Origin: Parasediminibacterium sp051861445
GTDB lineage: Bacteria > Bacteroidota > Bacteroidia > Chitinophagales > Chitinophagaceae
Direction: 5' to 3'
NCBI GenBank assembly: GCA_051861445.1
Contig: JBHYCS010000005.1
Location: 123,302 to 187,301 of the forward strand
Length of the DNA: 64,000 bases
Shown here: one piece after another, positions 11,201-18,859 of the stretch
How the letters are laid out: each line of letters opens with the position of its first letter
How positions within the stretch are numbered: the first letter of the stretch is position 1
Notes under the pieces: generated by a model
Database searches by the model: none
The model's input: the letters and a program-made list of their open reading frames with translations, nothing else
Told to the model about the DNA's origin: nothing
Made by a program: the position numbers and the translations under genes

Positions 11201-12003
11201 CAATTACCATTCGATTGCGTATTGCTCCATTAGTAAAAGCTGCTTTTATAACCAATCCTGCTGGTTGTGCTCCCTATAATGCCGTTTTTGAAAATACATC
11301 CATTGCTGGTACAGAATTTATTTGGGATTTTGGTGACGGTACAAGATTTATAGGCGAAAATCCACCGCCACATCTTTATTCAAATATTGGAACATATACA
11401 ATTACACTTGTGGCTAATGATACAGCCACTTGTAATAAAACCGATGTTGCAAGTTTTACTATCACTGTAAATGATAAACCATCATCTAGCTTTACATACG
11501 CTCCTCAGCCTCCTCAAGCAAATACACCTGTTGTATTTACCAATACATCTTCTGGTGGAATTTCTTACAAATGGTTATTTGGCGATGATGATTCTTTAGT
11601 TACTACCAATTACAATGCATTTGTATCACATATTTATAATGCTACAAGATCGTACGATGCTAGTTTAATTGTTACCAATGCATTTGGATGTAGAGATACA
11701 TCTACACAAGAAATTAGAGCAATTGTATTTCCTTTATTAGATGTTCCAACTGCTTTTACGCCAAACAACGATGGTAAAAATGATGTAATTTTTATAAGAG
11801 GTTTTGGTATTGAAAAATTAAGTTGGCGAATTTATAATCGATGGGGTGTTTTAATGTTCGAAACCAATAGTCAGAAAATTGGATGGGATGGAAAACATAA
11901 AGGTGTATTGCAGCCACAAGAGGTGTACACTTATTCATTAGATGTTACTTATAGTGATGGACAACGATATACCAAAACAGGAGATATAACTTTATTGAGA
12001 TGA
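8251..12003 (+). CDS. T9SS type B sorting-domain PKD-repeat surface protein
   Basis: The protein has 1250 residues. A signal peptide (about 1-25, ending IYAQ) is followed by an N-terminal domain starting LEFVENKGQWHSSIQFKGD, a type found in Bacteroidota secreted proteins. SBBP/beta-propeller-like repeats run over about 290-800 (ATFLGGAGNDYPHSLVVDGN, SSFLGGDRDDA). Four PKD-like domains (two with canonical FIWNFGDG/FIWDFGDG, others with NLVFGDG and KWLFGDD) occupy about 825-1160. The C-terminal 90 residues (DVPTAFTPNNDGKNDVIFIR … IYNRWG … GWDGKHKG … Y) are the CHU_C/gliding-motility type B sorting domain recognised by T9SS. The stop overlaps the PorP/SprF start by 4 bp (ATGA), so the pair is translationally coupled. 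Role is likely an adhesin or surface fibre; the ligand is unknown. Confidence 0.93.
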   Translation: MIPRYCFYWFILICCTFSVSQIYAQQYLEFVENKGQWHSSIQFKGDLNTGAFALKPDGGYKMLLYNPEDITKRNSMIHHPHSTDKNGGDNHVHQTANITYNQIENNKVQTENLINGDVFVPVRGHVYEVKFLNANPNPTAIPDKVQDSYNNYFLGKDASKWASGCKIYAAVTYTNIYPNIDIRYYTDKGNLKYDFIIRPGGDYKKIAMYVEGANGIQQKNGQLIIKTSVDEVKENIPYTYQISGKGKVELKCDYVVKGNIVQFQIQEPVQQNQTLVIDPQLIFSTFSGSRSSNWGFTATYDGGGNFYAGGIVFGADFPISTGAFQTTYGGGNGSTGEGGGFDIGIMKFNPTGSNRIYATFLGGAGNDYPHSLVVDGNNNLIMAGKTTSTNYPVNRTKFGVGGGTFDILLTKLNAAGSALLGSIVIGGSGDDGVNIRNKYSGNGGTGNSRNAGSTRRNYGDDSRSEVIVDAAGNIYLASCTQSTDFPVTANAFQPTNGGKNAIAPIFQDGVLIKTSPNIETILMSSFLGGDRDDAAFVLALNPFNGNLLVAGGTQSENFPGNKTGVKFPIYQGGDCDGFVVELNNTLTAIVRTSFFGTFGADVIYGIQFDKFGFPYIMGTTSGTVNWIPTSNVRFSQPGGKQFIIKLKKDLSDYEYLTTFGTNTTNPNISPTAFLVDRCENVYVSGWGGSGNEETGYPSSGTNGLRITTDAYQRTTDGNDFYFFVLERNATSQLYGSFFGQSGGFGEHVDGGTSRFDSEGVIYQALCANCGGQGGPFPVSGGAYSRVNAAASASSGGCNLAAVKIAFNLAGVGSGVKSSIKGVANRRSGCVPLLVDFTDSLALGKQFIWNFGDGSPERTTTTPSIQHTYNAVGTYNVRLISIDSTTCNISDTSFVTIRVRNDEAFLNVSAIKVGDCNQLNYQFTNSSTAPVGKPFNSNSFNLVFGDGQSINLGSPQSVVHTYATPGSYNARLVLTDTNYCNTPDSITIRLRIAPLVKAAFITNPAGCAPYNAVFENTSIAGTEFIWDFGDGTRFIGENPPPHLYSNIGTYTITLVANDTATCNKTDVASFTITVNDKPSSSFTYAPQPPQANTPVVFTNTSSGGISYKWLFGDDDSLVTTNYNAFVSHIYNATRSYDASLIVTNAFGCRDTSTQEIRAIVFPLLDVPTAFTPNNDGKNDVIFIRGFGIEKLSWRIYNRWGVLMFETNSQKIGWDGKHKGVLQPQEVYTYSLDVTYSDGQRYTKTGDITLLR

Positions 12004-13028
12004 TGAATCGAAAAAAATATGTGTACGTTTTTATTTGCTTACTATTGAGCTTCAACTTGCTTGTTGCTCAGGACTTGCATTTCTCTCAATATTTCAATGC
12101 TCCTTTATTGGTAAATCCTGCAAATACGGGTTTTAATCCTGATTACGATTACAGAGTAGGAGGAAATTATAGAAATCAATGGGCCAATGTTACTAGCAAT
12201 CCATATAAAACAATGAGTCTTTGGGGCGACGCACAATTGTTTAATAACCAATTTGAAAATGGTTGGGTTGGTGTGGGTGGAACTTTATATAGAGATGCAG
12301 CTGGTATTGGTTCTTTAACTAGCACTAGAGGTTATGCAACTGCTGCTTATCACCAAATGCTAGGTTACTCTGGGTTATTAAGTGTTGGTTTAGGTGTTGG
12401 TGCAATTAATAAAAGAATAGATTTTTCTAAATTATCGTTCGATAACCAATGGAATGGTCGTTTTTTTGATGTAAATATTGGTCCAAATGAGCCTTTTGTG
12501 TATAATAGTGTTACCTACATCGATTTTCAAGCTGGTGTAAACTATGCTTGGTTTGTTTCGGATAAAGCCTACTTGAATGTTGGTGTAAGTATGAATCATT
12601 TAAACAGACCAAGTGAAAGTTTTTTTGGAAAAACGAGTTCTGTTGATCAAAAAGTCCCAATAAGATACACTACTTTTTTAAATGGTAGTTTTAAAATTGG
12701 TGATGTGTGGATATTAAACCCTAATATTTATTATAGTAAAATGGCCGATGCATCAGAAATGGTTGTAGGAATGAATGCCAATAGAAATCTGAGTGGAGAT
12801 GGAAAACAGCAATTAATTCTTGGATTTTATTATCGATCAAAAGATGCAATGATTCCGATGATTGGCTTGCAAACGAACAATCTAAGAATTACAGCGAATT
12901 ACGATGTTACTTCTTCTGCTTTAGGAAGTTTTAATGGTAGACAAGGTGGCTACGAAATTTCCATTATTAAAAGCGGTATTTACGGTGGAGGTAATAAATT
13001 TATCAAATGCCCCACTGTTAAGTTTTAA
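12000..13028 (+). CDS. PorP/SprF family type IX secretion membrane protein
   Basis: The protein has 342 residues. A signal peptide (about 1-23, ending LLVAQ) is followed by the family hallmark start DLHFSQYFNAPLLVNPANTG and a run of beta-strands forming an outer-membrane barrel. PorP/SprF proteins work with type B T9SS cargo, and genes of this family commonly follow the gene of their cargo; in Flavobacterium SprF is needed for SprB display. Here the start codon overlaps the cargo stop by 4 bp, which argues for a dedicated pair. The downstream neighbour ccmB is convergent with only 9 bp between stops. Confidence 0.93.
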   Translation: MMNRKKYVYVFICLLLSFNLLVAQDLHFSQYFNAPLLVNPANTGFNPDYDYRVGGNYRNQWANVTSNPYKTMSLWGDAQLFNNQFENGWVGVGGTLYRDAAGIGSLTSTRGYATAAYHQMLGYSGLLSVGLGVGAINKRIDFSKLSFDNQWNGRFFDVNIGPNEPFVYNSVTYIDFQAGVNYAWFVSDKAYLNVGVSMNHLNRPSESFFGKTSSVDQKVPIRYTTFLNGSFKIGDVWILNPNIYYSKMADASEMVVGMNANRNLSGDGKQQLILGFYYRSKDAMIPMIGLQTNNLRITANYDVTSSALGSFNGRQGGYEISIIKSGIYGGGNKFIKCPTVKF

Positions 13029-13037
13029 AATGTGTAC

Positions 13038-13694
13038 TTAATCTTTCCACAAAAAAGGAAATAAAATAATTGCTAAAGCAATAATCAGCACATTTAATCC
13101 AAATAATAAAAATACTAATTGCCACCAACCTGTAAGTATAACTGTTGAAAATGCAGTTACAGAAATTTTCATCAAAAGCAATATTTGAGGGATGATAATT
13201 GGAAATCCTAAAATAGCCATCAACGCAGCCGATTGTTGTGCTTTCGCAGCAATGGCTGCTAAAAATGTAAACACCAAACTAAAGCTTGTCCCACCTAACA
13301 ACGTAATGCCTATAAATTGAGGCATATTGTTTACAGGATTGCCCAACAAAACAGCAAATAATGCTAGTGAAACCAAGCTCATCAATAACATCAGCAATAA
13401 ATTAAACAAGAGTTTAGCAACAATAAAATCTTTAGCACCAGCTATTGAGTAGAAATACAACATTCTTCCTTTCTGCTCTGCTAAAAAACTTTTTGCTACA
13501 GCATTAATGCAAATAAACAATTGCGTTATCCAAAACAAACCATTCCAAACGGTATCTTCTGGCTGCCCCATTGATAAATAAATCACAAAACTTGTTGATG
13601 CTATATACAGTAAAATGCCATAAAGGGTGTATTGTTGCCTACTTTCTAACAGTATGTCTTTTTTTACAAGTGTAATGATGGGATGTTGTAACAT
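13038..13694 (-). CDS. ccmB: Heme exporter protein CcmB (cytochrome c maturation ABC permease)
   Basis: This is a six-helix integral membrane protein of about 218 residues with the CcmB pattern: an N-terminal LVKKDILLESRQ cytoplasmic start, SFLAEQKGRMLYFYSIAGAK in the first loop, then repeated hydrophobic helices ending in FPFLWKD. CcmB is the membrane part of the CcmAB ABC transporter in system I cytochrome c biogenesis. The ATG at 13694 is chosen; an in-frame TTG at 13703 would abut the tdk stop and add three residues. It lies directly downstream of tdk. No other ccm gene is in view. A c-type cytochrome motif protein is encoded at 25.4-26.0 kb, though no link is shown. Confidence 0.85.
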   Translation of the reverse strand: MLQHPIITLVKKDILLESRQQYTLYGILLYIASTSFVIYLSMGQPEDTVWNGLFWITQLFICINAVAKSFLAEQKGRMLYFYSIAGAKDFIVAKLLFNLLLMLLMSLVSLALFAVLLGNPVNNMPQFIGITLLGGTSFSLVFTFLAAIAAKAQQSAALMAILGFPIIIPQILLLMKISVTAFSTVILTGWWQLVFLLFGLNVLIIALAIILFPFLWKD

Positions 13695-13703
13695 ACGTTT
13701 CAA

Positions 13704-14288
13704 TTAGTGTTTTTGGGCTTCTGTACCTTCTGCATAACATTTTCTGCATCTTGGTTCGTACGTATCTTTTTCACCCAATAATACTTGTCCACTTTGTTCT
13801 GTTTTTCTATACGAAATGTTGGCAATATTGCCACACTGTACACAAATGGCGTGTAGCTTGGTAATATAATCTGCTACAGCAAGTAGGTTCGGCATTTGAC
13901 CAAATGGTTTACCCATATAATCCATGTCTAAACCTGCAACAATTACTCTAATTCCTTTAGCAGCAAGGGTTTGACAAACGTCTACTATTTCTGCATCAAA
14001 AAATTGAGCTTCATCAATGCCAACTACATCAACGTCTTGTGTTAATAAAAGTATGGTTTGTGAATTATCGATAGGTGTAGATTGAATGGCATTAGAATCA
14101 TGACTAACCACTTTGGTTTCATCGTATCTAATATCAATGGCTGGTTTAAATATTTCAACTTTTAAATTCGCAATTTTTACTCTTTTTAATCTACGTATCA
14201 ATTCTTCCGTTTTTCCACTAAACATACTTCCACAAATAACTTCAATCCATCCTCTTTTTTCGCCACTAATATTCGGTTCAATAAACAT
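13704..14288 (-). CDS. tdk: Thymidine kinase
   Basis: This is a type II thymidine kinase that phosphorylates thymidine for salvage of dTMP. The 194-residue protein has the P-loop GSMFSGKTEEL (about 20-30), the DEAQFF motif with the probable catalytic base Glu93, the lasso-region YMGKPFG, and a structural zinc site of two Cys pairs (CVQC at 149-152 and CRKC at 181-184). Length fits the family. The start ATG at 14288 is the one matching the usual short N-terminus. The gene is divergent from a hypothetical gene across a 75-bp AT-rich gap and is followed directly by ccmB. Confidence 0.95.
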   Translation of the reverse strand: MFIEPNISGEKRGWIEVICGSMFSGKTEELIRRLKRVKIANLKVEIFKPAIDIRYDETKVVSHDSNAIQSTPIDNSQTILLLTQDVDVVGIDEAQFFDAEIVDVCQTLAAKGIRVIVAGLDMDYMGKPFGQMPNLLAVADYITKLHAICVQCGNIANISYRKTEQSGQVLLGEKDTYEPRCRKCYAEGTEAQKH

Positions 14289-14363
14289 CGGTAAAATATA
14301 TTGGTATAAAATTCGTTAATAAATAATTGTTATTTCTTTTATCATCCAAAAATATCACATCTC

Positions 14364-15221
14364 ATGGAAAGAGTAGGTATTCTTATCAATAGATTGCAAG
14401 AACAATTTTCTGCAAATACTTCAAACAATCAACTTGCTATTACTGCACAAATGTTGTTGAATGAATTGAAATTAGAAAATAATACAAGCACTTTTAATAA
14501 AAAAGTTGCTGTAACCATGCCTTTTACAGCATTTCATCCTACAACTGAAACAGAATCAACTACAGATACTACAAACTTTGTTGTAGAAGAGATAGCGTTA
14601 TCGAAAGAAGAATATATGTTGATAGAAAAAGAAGAAGAATTTCTGAAAGAAGAAGAACAACCAATAGTAGTAGAATTTGATTTACAAACAGAATCGTTAC
14701 CTATGGCAACCTCACAAATTGATGAAACCATTGCTACGGTTGAAGAATCAATACCTACTGAAGTAGAAGAAGTTGCACCAATTATTGAAGAAACGCAGCC
14801 AAATACTTTTTTTGAATCAGCATTTAAGTATGATTATTCCACAGAAAATCTACCTACAATGATGCATCAAAAACCAAAAGAAGTGTATGTTTTAAATGAT
14901 GTTTTGGTAGAAGAAGAACCAATAAGTATTCATACAAAATTTAGAGAAGAAAGAAAAGAGGTTGCTACTGTTTTAGAAAGTGCACCAATAAAAGATTTGA
15001 AAAAAGCGATTAGCGTAAATGATAGATATGTTTTTATTCAAGAGCTTTTTAGAGGCGATGAAGCAATGTTTGAACGCAGTTTAAAAACCATTAACAGTTT
15101 TAGTATTTTGCCAGAAGCATTTTTTTGGATGGAAAGAGAATTAAAAATAAAAATAGGATGGCCAGAGAAATCAGAAACTGTAGAAAAGTTTTATCATTTG
15201 GTGAGAAGACGATTTTCATAA
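14364..15221 (+). CDS. Conserved hypothetical acidic protein
   Basis: The protein has 285 residues and I do not recognise its family. The N-terminus (MERVGILINRLQEQF) looks helical. The middle (about 70-190) is a low-complexity, Glu/Val/Thr-rich acidic region that is probably disordered. The C-terminal about 90 residues (DLKKAISVNDRYVFIQELFR … SFSILPEAFFWMERELKIKI … FYHLVRRRF) look like a compact folded helical domain of the kind seen in uncharacterised Bacteroidota proteins. There is no signal peptide or membrane helix, so it is probably cytoplasmic. Its 3' end overlaps the convergent waaA gene by 28 bp. Confidence 0.75.
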   Translation: MERVGILINRLQEQFSANTSNNQLAITAQMLLNELKLENNTSTFNKKVAVTMPFTAFHPTTETESTTDTTNFVVEEIALSKEEYMLIEKEEEFLKEEEQPIVVEFDLQTESLPMATSQIDETIATVEESIPTEVEEVAPIIEETQPNTFFESAFKYDYSTENLPTMMHQKPKEVYVLNDVLVEEEPISIHTKFREERKEVATVLESAPIKDLKKAISVNDRYVFIQELFRGDEAMFERSLKTINSFSILPEAFFWMERELKIKIGWPEKSETVEKFYHLVRRRFS

Positions 15222-16450
15222 ATATATTCATCAACTATTTTTGTAGCTCCAGCTTTTTGTAGCACATATTGTTGTGCTTGTTTACAAACTTGTTGATACT
15301 TATTCAAATCGTTTAATAGCTCTTGTATTTGATGCTCTAATTCTAGAGCATTTTTTATGGATATAACTCCATCGGCGGCAACAAGTTCTACTGCTTCCGT
15401 ATATTTTTTATAATTAGGTCCAATTATTACAGGTTTGCCATAAACGGCTGCTTCTAGTACATTGTGTATTCCATCTTTTGTAAATCCACCACCAACATAA
15501 CAAATGGTAGCATACTTGTATAGATTACTCAACATTCCAACGTTGTCAATAATCAAAACATTTGTGGTTGTGGTTTTCTGTTCTTGTAATTCTGTAAAAG
15601 TAATTGCTTGTTGGTAAAGAAGTTTGCAGTTTTCTATCCGTGATTTTTCTACTGAATGAGGAGCAATTATAAAGTAAATCTCTTTGTTTTTTGCTGCAAA
15701 TTCAGCTAATAAAACATCATCTTGTAGCCATGTACTTCCGGCTACAATTACTTGTTTGGCATTGTTTATAAATGAATTAATCAAAGGTATTTCTGAAAAT
15801 TGAGCTGCATTTTCAATTACTCTATCAAAACGAGTATCTCCATGTATGGTAACTACATTGTTTGTAAATCCTATACTTTCTAGTAGCTTTTTAGACTTGG
15901 CATTTTGCACAAATACATGCGTAAAACTTGCCAACATGCTTCTATAAAAACTTCCATACCATTTGAAAAAAGGTTGATTGGCTCTAAAGTTTGCAGAAAT
16001 AAGCAATGTAGGTATAGATTGCCTTTTTGCTTCTTGCAAATAAAAAAACCAGAATTCATATTTTACAAAAAAGATAAGTTTTGGGTCAACAATATGAACG
16101 AAGCGTTTAGCGGCTTTTTTTCCATCCATCGGTAAGTAAAATACCCAATCTGCTAATGGATAGTTTTTACGAATTTCGTACCCTGATGGCGAAAAAAAAG
16201 TAAGTAATATTTTATAAGAGGGGTAGTTTTTTTTGATAGACTCAATAATCGGTCTACCTTGTTCAAACTCACCAAGTGAGGCACAATGCACCCAAACTAC
16301 AGGTGATTGATTATTCGAAAATGTTTTTTCTAAACGTTGAAAAATGTTTTTTCTTCCATCTATCCACAACTTGGCTTTATCATTTTTTACACTTATAATT
16401 TGTGCAATAAATGGATATAGTTTAATGAATATAATGTACAATAATTTCAA
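15194..16450 (-). CDS. waaA: 3-deoxy-D-manno-octulosonic acid (Kdo) transferase
   Basis: WaaA/KdtA transfers Kdo from CMP-Kdo to lipid A precursor at the inner membrane, the first step of LPS core assembly. The 418-residue protein has an N-terminal hydrophobic anchor, the GT30 motif VHCASLGEFEQGRPI with the catalytic-base Glu61, and the C-terminal nucleotide-binding part (YVGGGFTKDGIHNVLEAAVY and GKPVIIGPNYKKYTEA). The start is TTG at 16450: the frame is closed by a stop at about 16472-16474 and holds no ATG before the conserved N-terminus. The 3' end overlaps the convergent hypothetical gene by 28 bp. The waaA gene is downstream of hpt on the same strand, with a 50-bp gap. Confidence 0.95.
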   Translation of the reverse strand: MKLLYIIFIKLYPFIAQIISVKNDKAKLWIDGRKNIFQRLEKTFSNNQSPVVWVHCASLGEFEQGRPIIESIKKNYPSYKILLTFFSPSGYEIRKNYPLADWVFYLPMDGKKAAKRFVHIVDPKLIFFVKYEFWFFYLQEAKRQSIPTLLISANFRANQPFFKWYGSFYRSMLASFTHVFVQNAKSKKLLESIGFTNNVVTIHGDTRFDRVIENAAQFSEIPLINSFINNAKQVIVAGSTWLQDDVLLAEFAAKNKEIYFIIAPHSVEKSRIENCKLLYQQAITFTELQEQKTTTTNVLIIDNVGMLSNLYKYATICYVGGGFTKDGIHNVLEAAVYGKPVIIGPNYKKYTEAVELVAADGVISIKNALELEHQIQELLNDLNKYQQVCKQAQQYVLQKAGATKIVDEYIYENRLLTK

Positions 16451-16500
16451 TGCAGTAGCAGAATTGTATATTCAAATTGAATAAAAGGATGTGCAAAAAT

Positions 16501-17049
16501 TTACTCACTCAACTGGTAAATTTCTCTGATATTTCTACCCAAACCATCATAATCTAACCCATAACCTAATACAAATTTGTTGGGTATTGAAAAGCAACAG
16601 TAATCTATTTTTACATCATAAATCTGTGCTGCTGGTTTGTGTAGTAAAACTGCAATTTTTAAACTTGCAGGATGTTGGTTGTTTAATTGTGGCAAAAACT
16701 CACTTAAAGTTTTACCCGTATCAATAATATCTTCTAAAACCACAACATGCCTATTGGTAAGATCTGTATCTAAACCAATGGCTGTAATTACATGACCTGT
16801 AGATTGTGTGCCTTTGTAAGATGCTAGCTTAATAAAGCAAATTTCCGCTTCAATCGTTAGCTCTTTAAATAAATCTGCTGCAAACATAAATGAGCCATTT
16901 AAAACCGAAATAAACAAAGGTTTTTTGCCTGCATAATCTACGTTTAGTTGTGCAGCCAACTCTTTTATTTTTTGTAGAATGGTTGTTTCAGCAATAAATG
17001 GTACAAACGTTTTATCTATTACTTTTATTGAAAGCGGAGTTGTTTGCAT
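16501..17049 (-). CDS. hpt: Hypoxanthine phosphoribosyltransferase
   Basis: This is a purine salvage enzyme joining PRPP to hypoxanthine or guanine. The 182-residue protein has the PRPP-binding loop VVLEDIIDTGKTL (about 103-115), the flexible-loop SYKGTQSTG (about 77-85), and the base-recognition region near the C-terminus (NKFVLGYGLDYDGLGRNI). Length and motif order are typical. It lies between the glucosaminidase gene and waaA on the same strand. The exact base preference between hypoxanthine, guanine and xanthine cannot be fixed by reading alone. Confidence 0.93.
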   Translation of the reverse strand: MQTTPLSIKVIDKTFVPFIAETTILQKIKELAAQLNVDYAGKKPLFISVLNGSFMFAADLFKELTIEAEICFIKLASYKGTQSTGHVITAIGLDTDLTNRHVVVLEDIIDTGKTLSEFLPQLNNQHPASLKIAVLLHKPAAQIYDVKIDYCCFSIPNKFVLGYGLDYDGLGRNIREIYQLSE

Positions 17050-17110
17050 GAATTTGATTATTAATAGTTAAATATAAACGATGGCTCTTTCTTCAAATAA
17101 AAAGATACAT

Positions 17111-18190
17111 CTACTTTTTTGAAACGTTTGCAACACTTGGTCTTAGCAGCAACTTGTCTCCAACTTTTACAATGCTTTTATTATCCAGTTTGTTGTATTC
17201 TAATAATTTTTCTAGTCGTATGCCTTCTTTTTGTGCAATGTTGTGCAAGGTTTCTAGCTGTTCAACAACATGAATATCAGAACCACCTTTGGTTAGTTTT
17301 TTTTCTAAAAAAAGTAATTGATTTTCATGTAAAATATCAACTTCTTCCATATCATTAAATTCTAACAACTTCATTAAACTAATATCATATTGCTTTGCAA
17401 TCGACAATAAAGAAGTTCCTTCAGTTGCAAAAATTACTTTTGAGTGATTAATGGTAAATATTCCTGTAGGGTAGGAAGTGGCTGTATTTGTTGACTTAAT
17501 ATTATTGTTTAAATTAGGATTAATAATTACCACAGAATCTTCTTCTATCTTTTCCGCTGTTTGAGCAACTGATTTTTGTACATTTTTTTTAGAAGAAACG
17601 GGAATAATCAACTCACCCAAAACCGTATCTTTTACAATTGATTCTTGATTGCTAGCAAAAGAAGGTTCGTTGTTTTTTTTGTTTAAAGCAATCAGTGTAT
17701 ATTCTTGCAAATTATAATCGTTAATTACCTTAATGAGTCTTTCAGGATACGATTTATCTGTAGCATAACCTGCTTTTTTTAAACCCTTTGCCCAACCTTC
17801 ATAATCTGTAGGATCTAGTTTAAATAAAAAACTATAATGTGGTCTAGAGACTAAAAAATCTGAATGATCTCTAAAACTTTCAGCTGCAGTTGCATATTTT
17901 CTAAAACATTCTCCTTTTGCATCATCGTTATGGTACACTTTTTCGCCTTGCCACTCTGTTTTACATTTTATTCCAAAATGGTTATTACTTTTTTTACACA
18001 ATTCTCCTTCTCCATATCCACTTTCGAATAATCCTTGAGCTAATGTAATAGCAGCAGGAACTCCAGAACGGTGCATTTCTGCAATAGCTAAATGTTTAAA
18101 TGTTTCTATATAAATTATTGCCTTGTCTTTTTGGGCAAACACACTTGCACCCATTAGACAACTAAAAAATAAAGCGACTAAAAATTTCAT
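17111..18190 (-). CDS. Glucosaminidase-domain cell-wall hydrolase with two LysM repeats
   Basis: This is a 359-residue secreted peptidoglycan hydrolase. A signal peptide covers about 1-19 (SVFA-Q). A FlgJ/AcmA-type N-acetylglucosaminidase domain follows at about 28-170 with AQGLFESGYGEGELCKKSNN; Glu56 is the likely catalytic acid. FGIKC, YATAAESFRDHSDFL and GYATDKSYPERLI are further family segments. Two LysM-type peptidoglycan-binding repeats lie at about 245-297 and 308-352. It would cut glycan strands in the periplasm during growth or division. Only 3 bp separate it from the upstream O-methyltransferase gene, so they are probably cotranscribed. Confidence 0.9.
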   Translation of the reverse strand: MKFLVALFFSCLMGASVFAQKDKAIIYIETFKHLAIAEMHRSGVPAAITLAQGLFESGYGEGELCKKSNNHFGIKCKTEWQGEKVYHNDDAKGECFRKYATAAESFRDHSDFLVSRPHYSFLFKLDPTDYEGWAKGLKKAGYATDKSYPERLIKVINDYNLQEYTLIALNKKNNEPSFASNQESIVKDTVLGELIIPVSSKKNVQKSVAQTAEKIEEDSVVIINPNLNNNIKSTNTATSYPTGIFTINHSKVIFATEGTSLLSIAKQYDISLMKLLEFNDMEEVDILHENQLLFLEKKLTKGGSDIHVVEQLETLHNIAQKEGIRLEKLLEYNKLDNKSIVKVGDKLLLRPSVANVSKK

Positions 18191-18193
18191 TGT

Positions 18194-18841
18194 TTATTTC
18201 TTTTTAATCAATAATAAACCGTCTCTGATAGTTAATAAAACTTGTTCTACACGGTTATCATTGGCTACATGTTTGTTAAATGCGTCTATCGCTTTTGCAT
18301 TTTTTCCTTTTAAAGGTTCTTCCAAAACTTGTCCATGAAACAGCACATTATCAGCAATAATTAAACCGTTTTTGTTTAGCATCGGTACAATTAAATCGTA
18401 ATAATGTATATATCCAGTTTTGTCAGCATCTATAAATACTAAATCCCAACTTTTGTTAAGTGTTGGAATAATATCTATTGCATTTCCAATGTGCAAATGT
18501 ATTTGGTTCTTATGTTTTGAAGCACTAAAATTTTGTTGAGCTATTTCTGCGTCTTTTTCTCTTAGTTCTATGGTATGTAGGGTTCCATTTTCTGTTAAGC
18601 CTTCGGCAAGGCAAAGAGCACTGTAGCCTGTAAATGTTCCAATTTCTAAAATATTGGCTGGACGTAAAAGTTGACTAATAAAACTTAAAAATCTACCCTG
18701 TACATGACCACTTAACATATGAGGCTGAGCATGCGTTGTAGATGTTGTATAATCTATCAACTGAAGCAACGGATTTGCCTGTTCAGTTATTAAATCTGCA
18801 TAAGTTTCTGCAAGCGGATGAATCAATTGTATTGCGTTCAT
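18194..18841 (-). CDS. O-methyltransferase (caffeoyl-CoA OMT-like)
   Basis: This 215-residue protein belongs to the SAM-dependent O-methyltransferase family 3. Motif I is ILEIGTFTGYSALCLAEGL (about 60-78). HTIELREKDAEIAQQNF marks the acidic SAM ribose contact, and LVFIDADKTGY contains the metal-binding Asp-Ala-Asp-Lys. ADNVLFHGQV supplies a further metal-site Asp-Asn. Family members methylate small catechol-like hydroxyls in a divalent-metal-dependent way; the bacterial substrate here is unknown. It is followed after 3 bp by the glucosaminidase gene and preceded by the symporter gene with an 18-bp gap, which suggests one transcript. Confidence 0.9.
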   Translation of the reverse strand: MNAIQLIHPLAETYADLITEQANPLLQLIDYTTSTTHAQPHMLSGHVQGRFLSFISQLLRPANILEIGTFTGYSALCLAEGLTENGTLHTIELREKDAEIAQQNFSASKHKNQIHLHIGNAIDIIPTLNKSWDLVFIDADKTGYIHYYDLIVPMLNKNGLIIADNVLFHGQVLEEPLKGKNAKAIDAFNKHVANDNRVEQVLLTIRDGLLLIKKK

Positions 18842-18859
18842 GTAAACATTTCAAACATT

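Noticed and set aside
12221..12235. GCGACGC match inside the PorP/SprF gene as another repeat copy
   Set aside because: It is a short match within coding sequence with no flanking similarity to the intergenic units.
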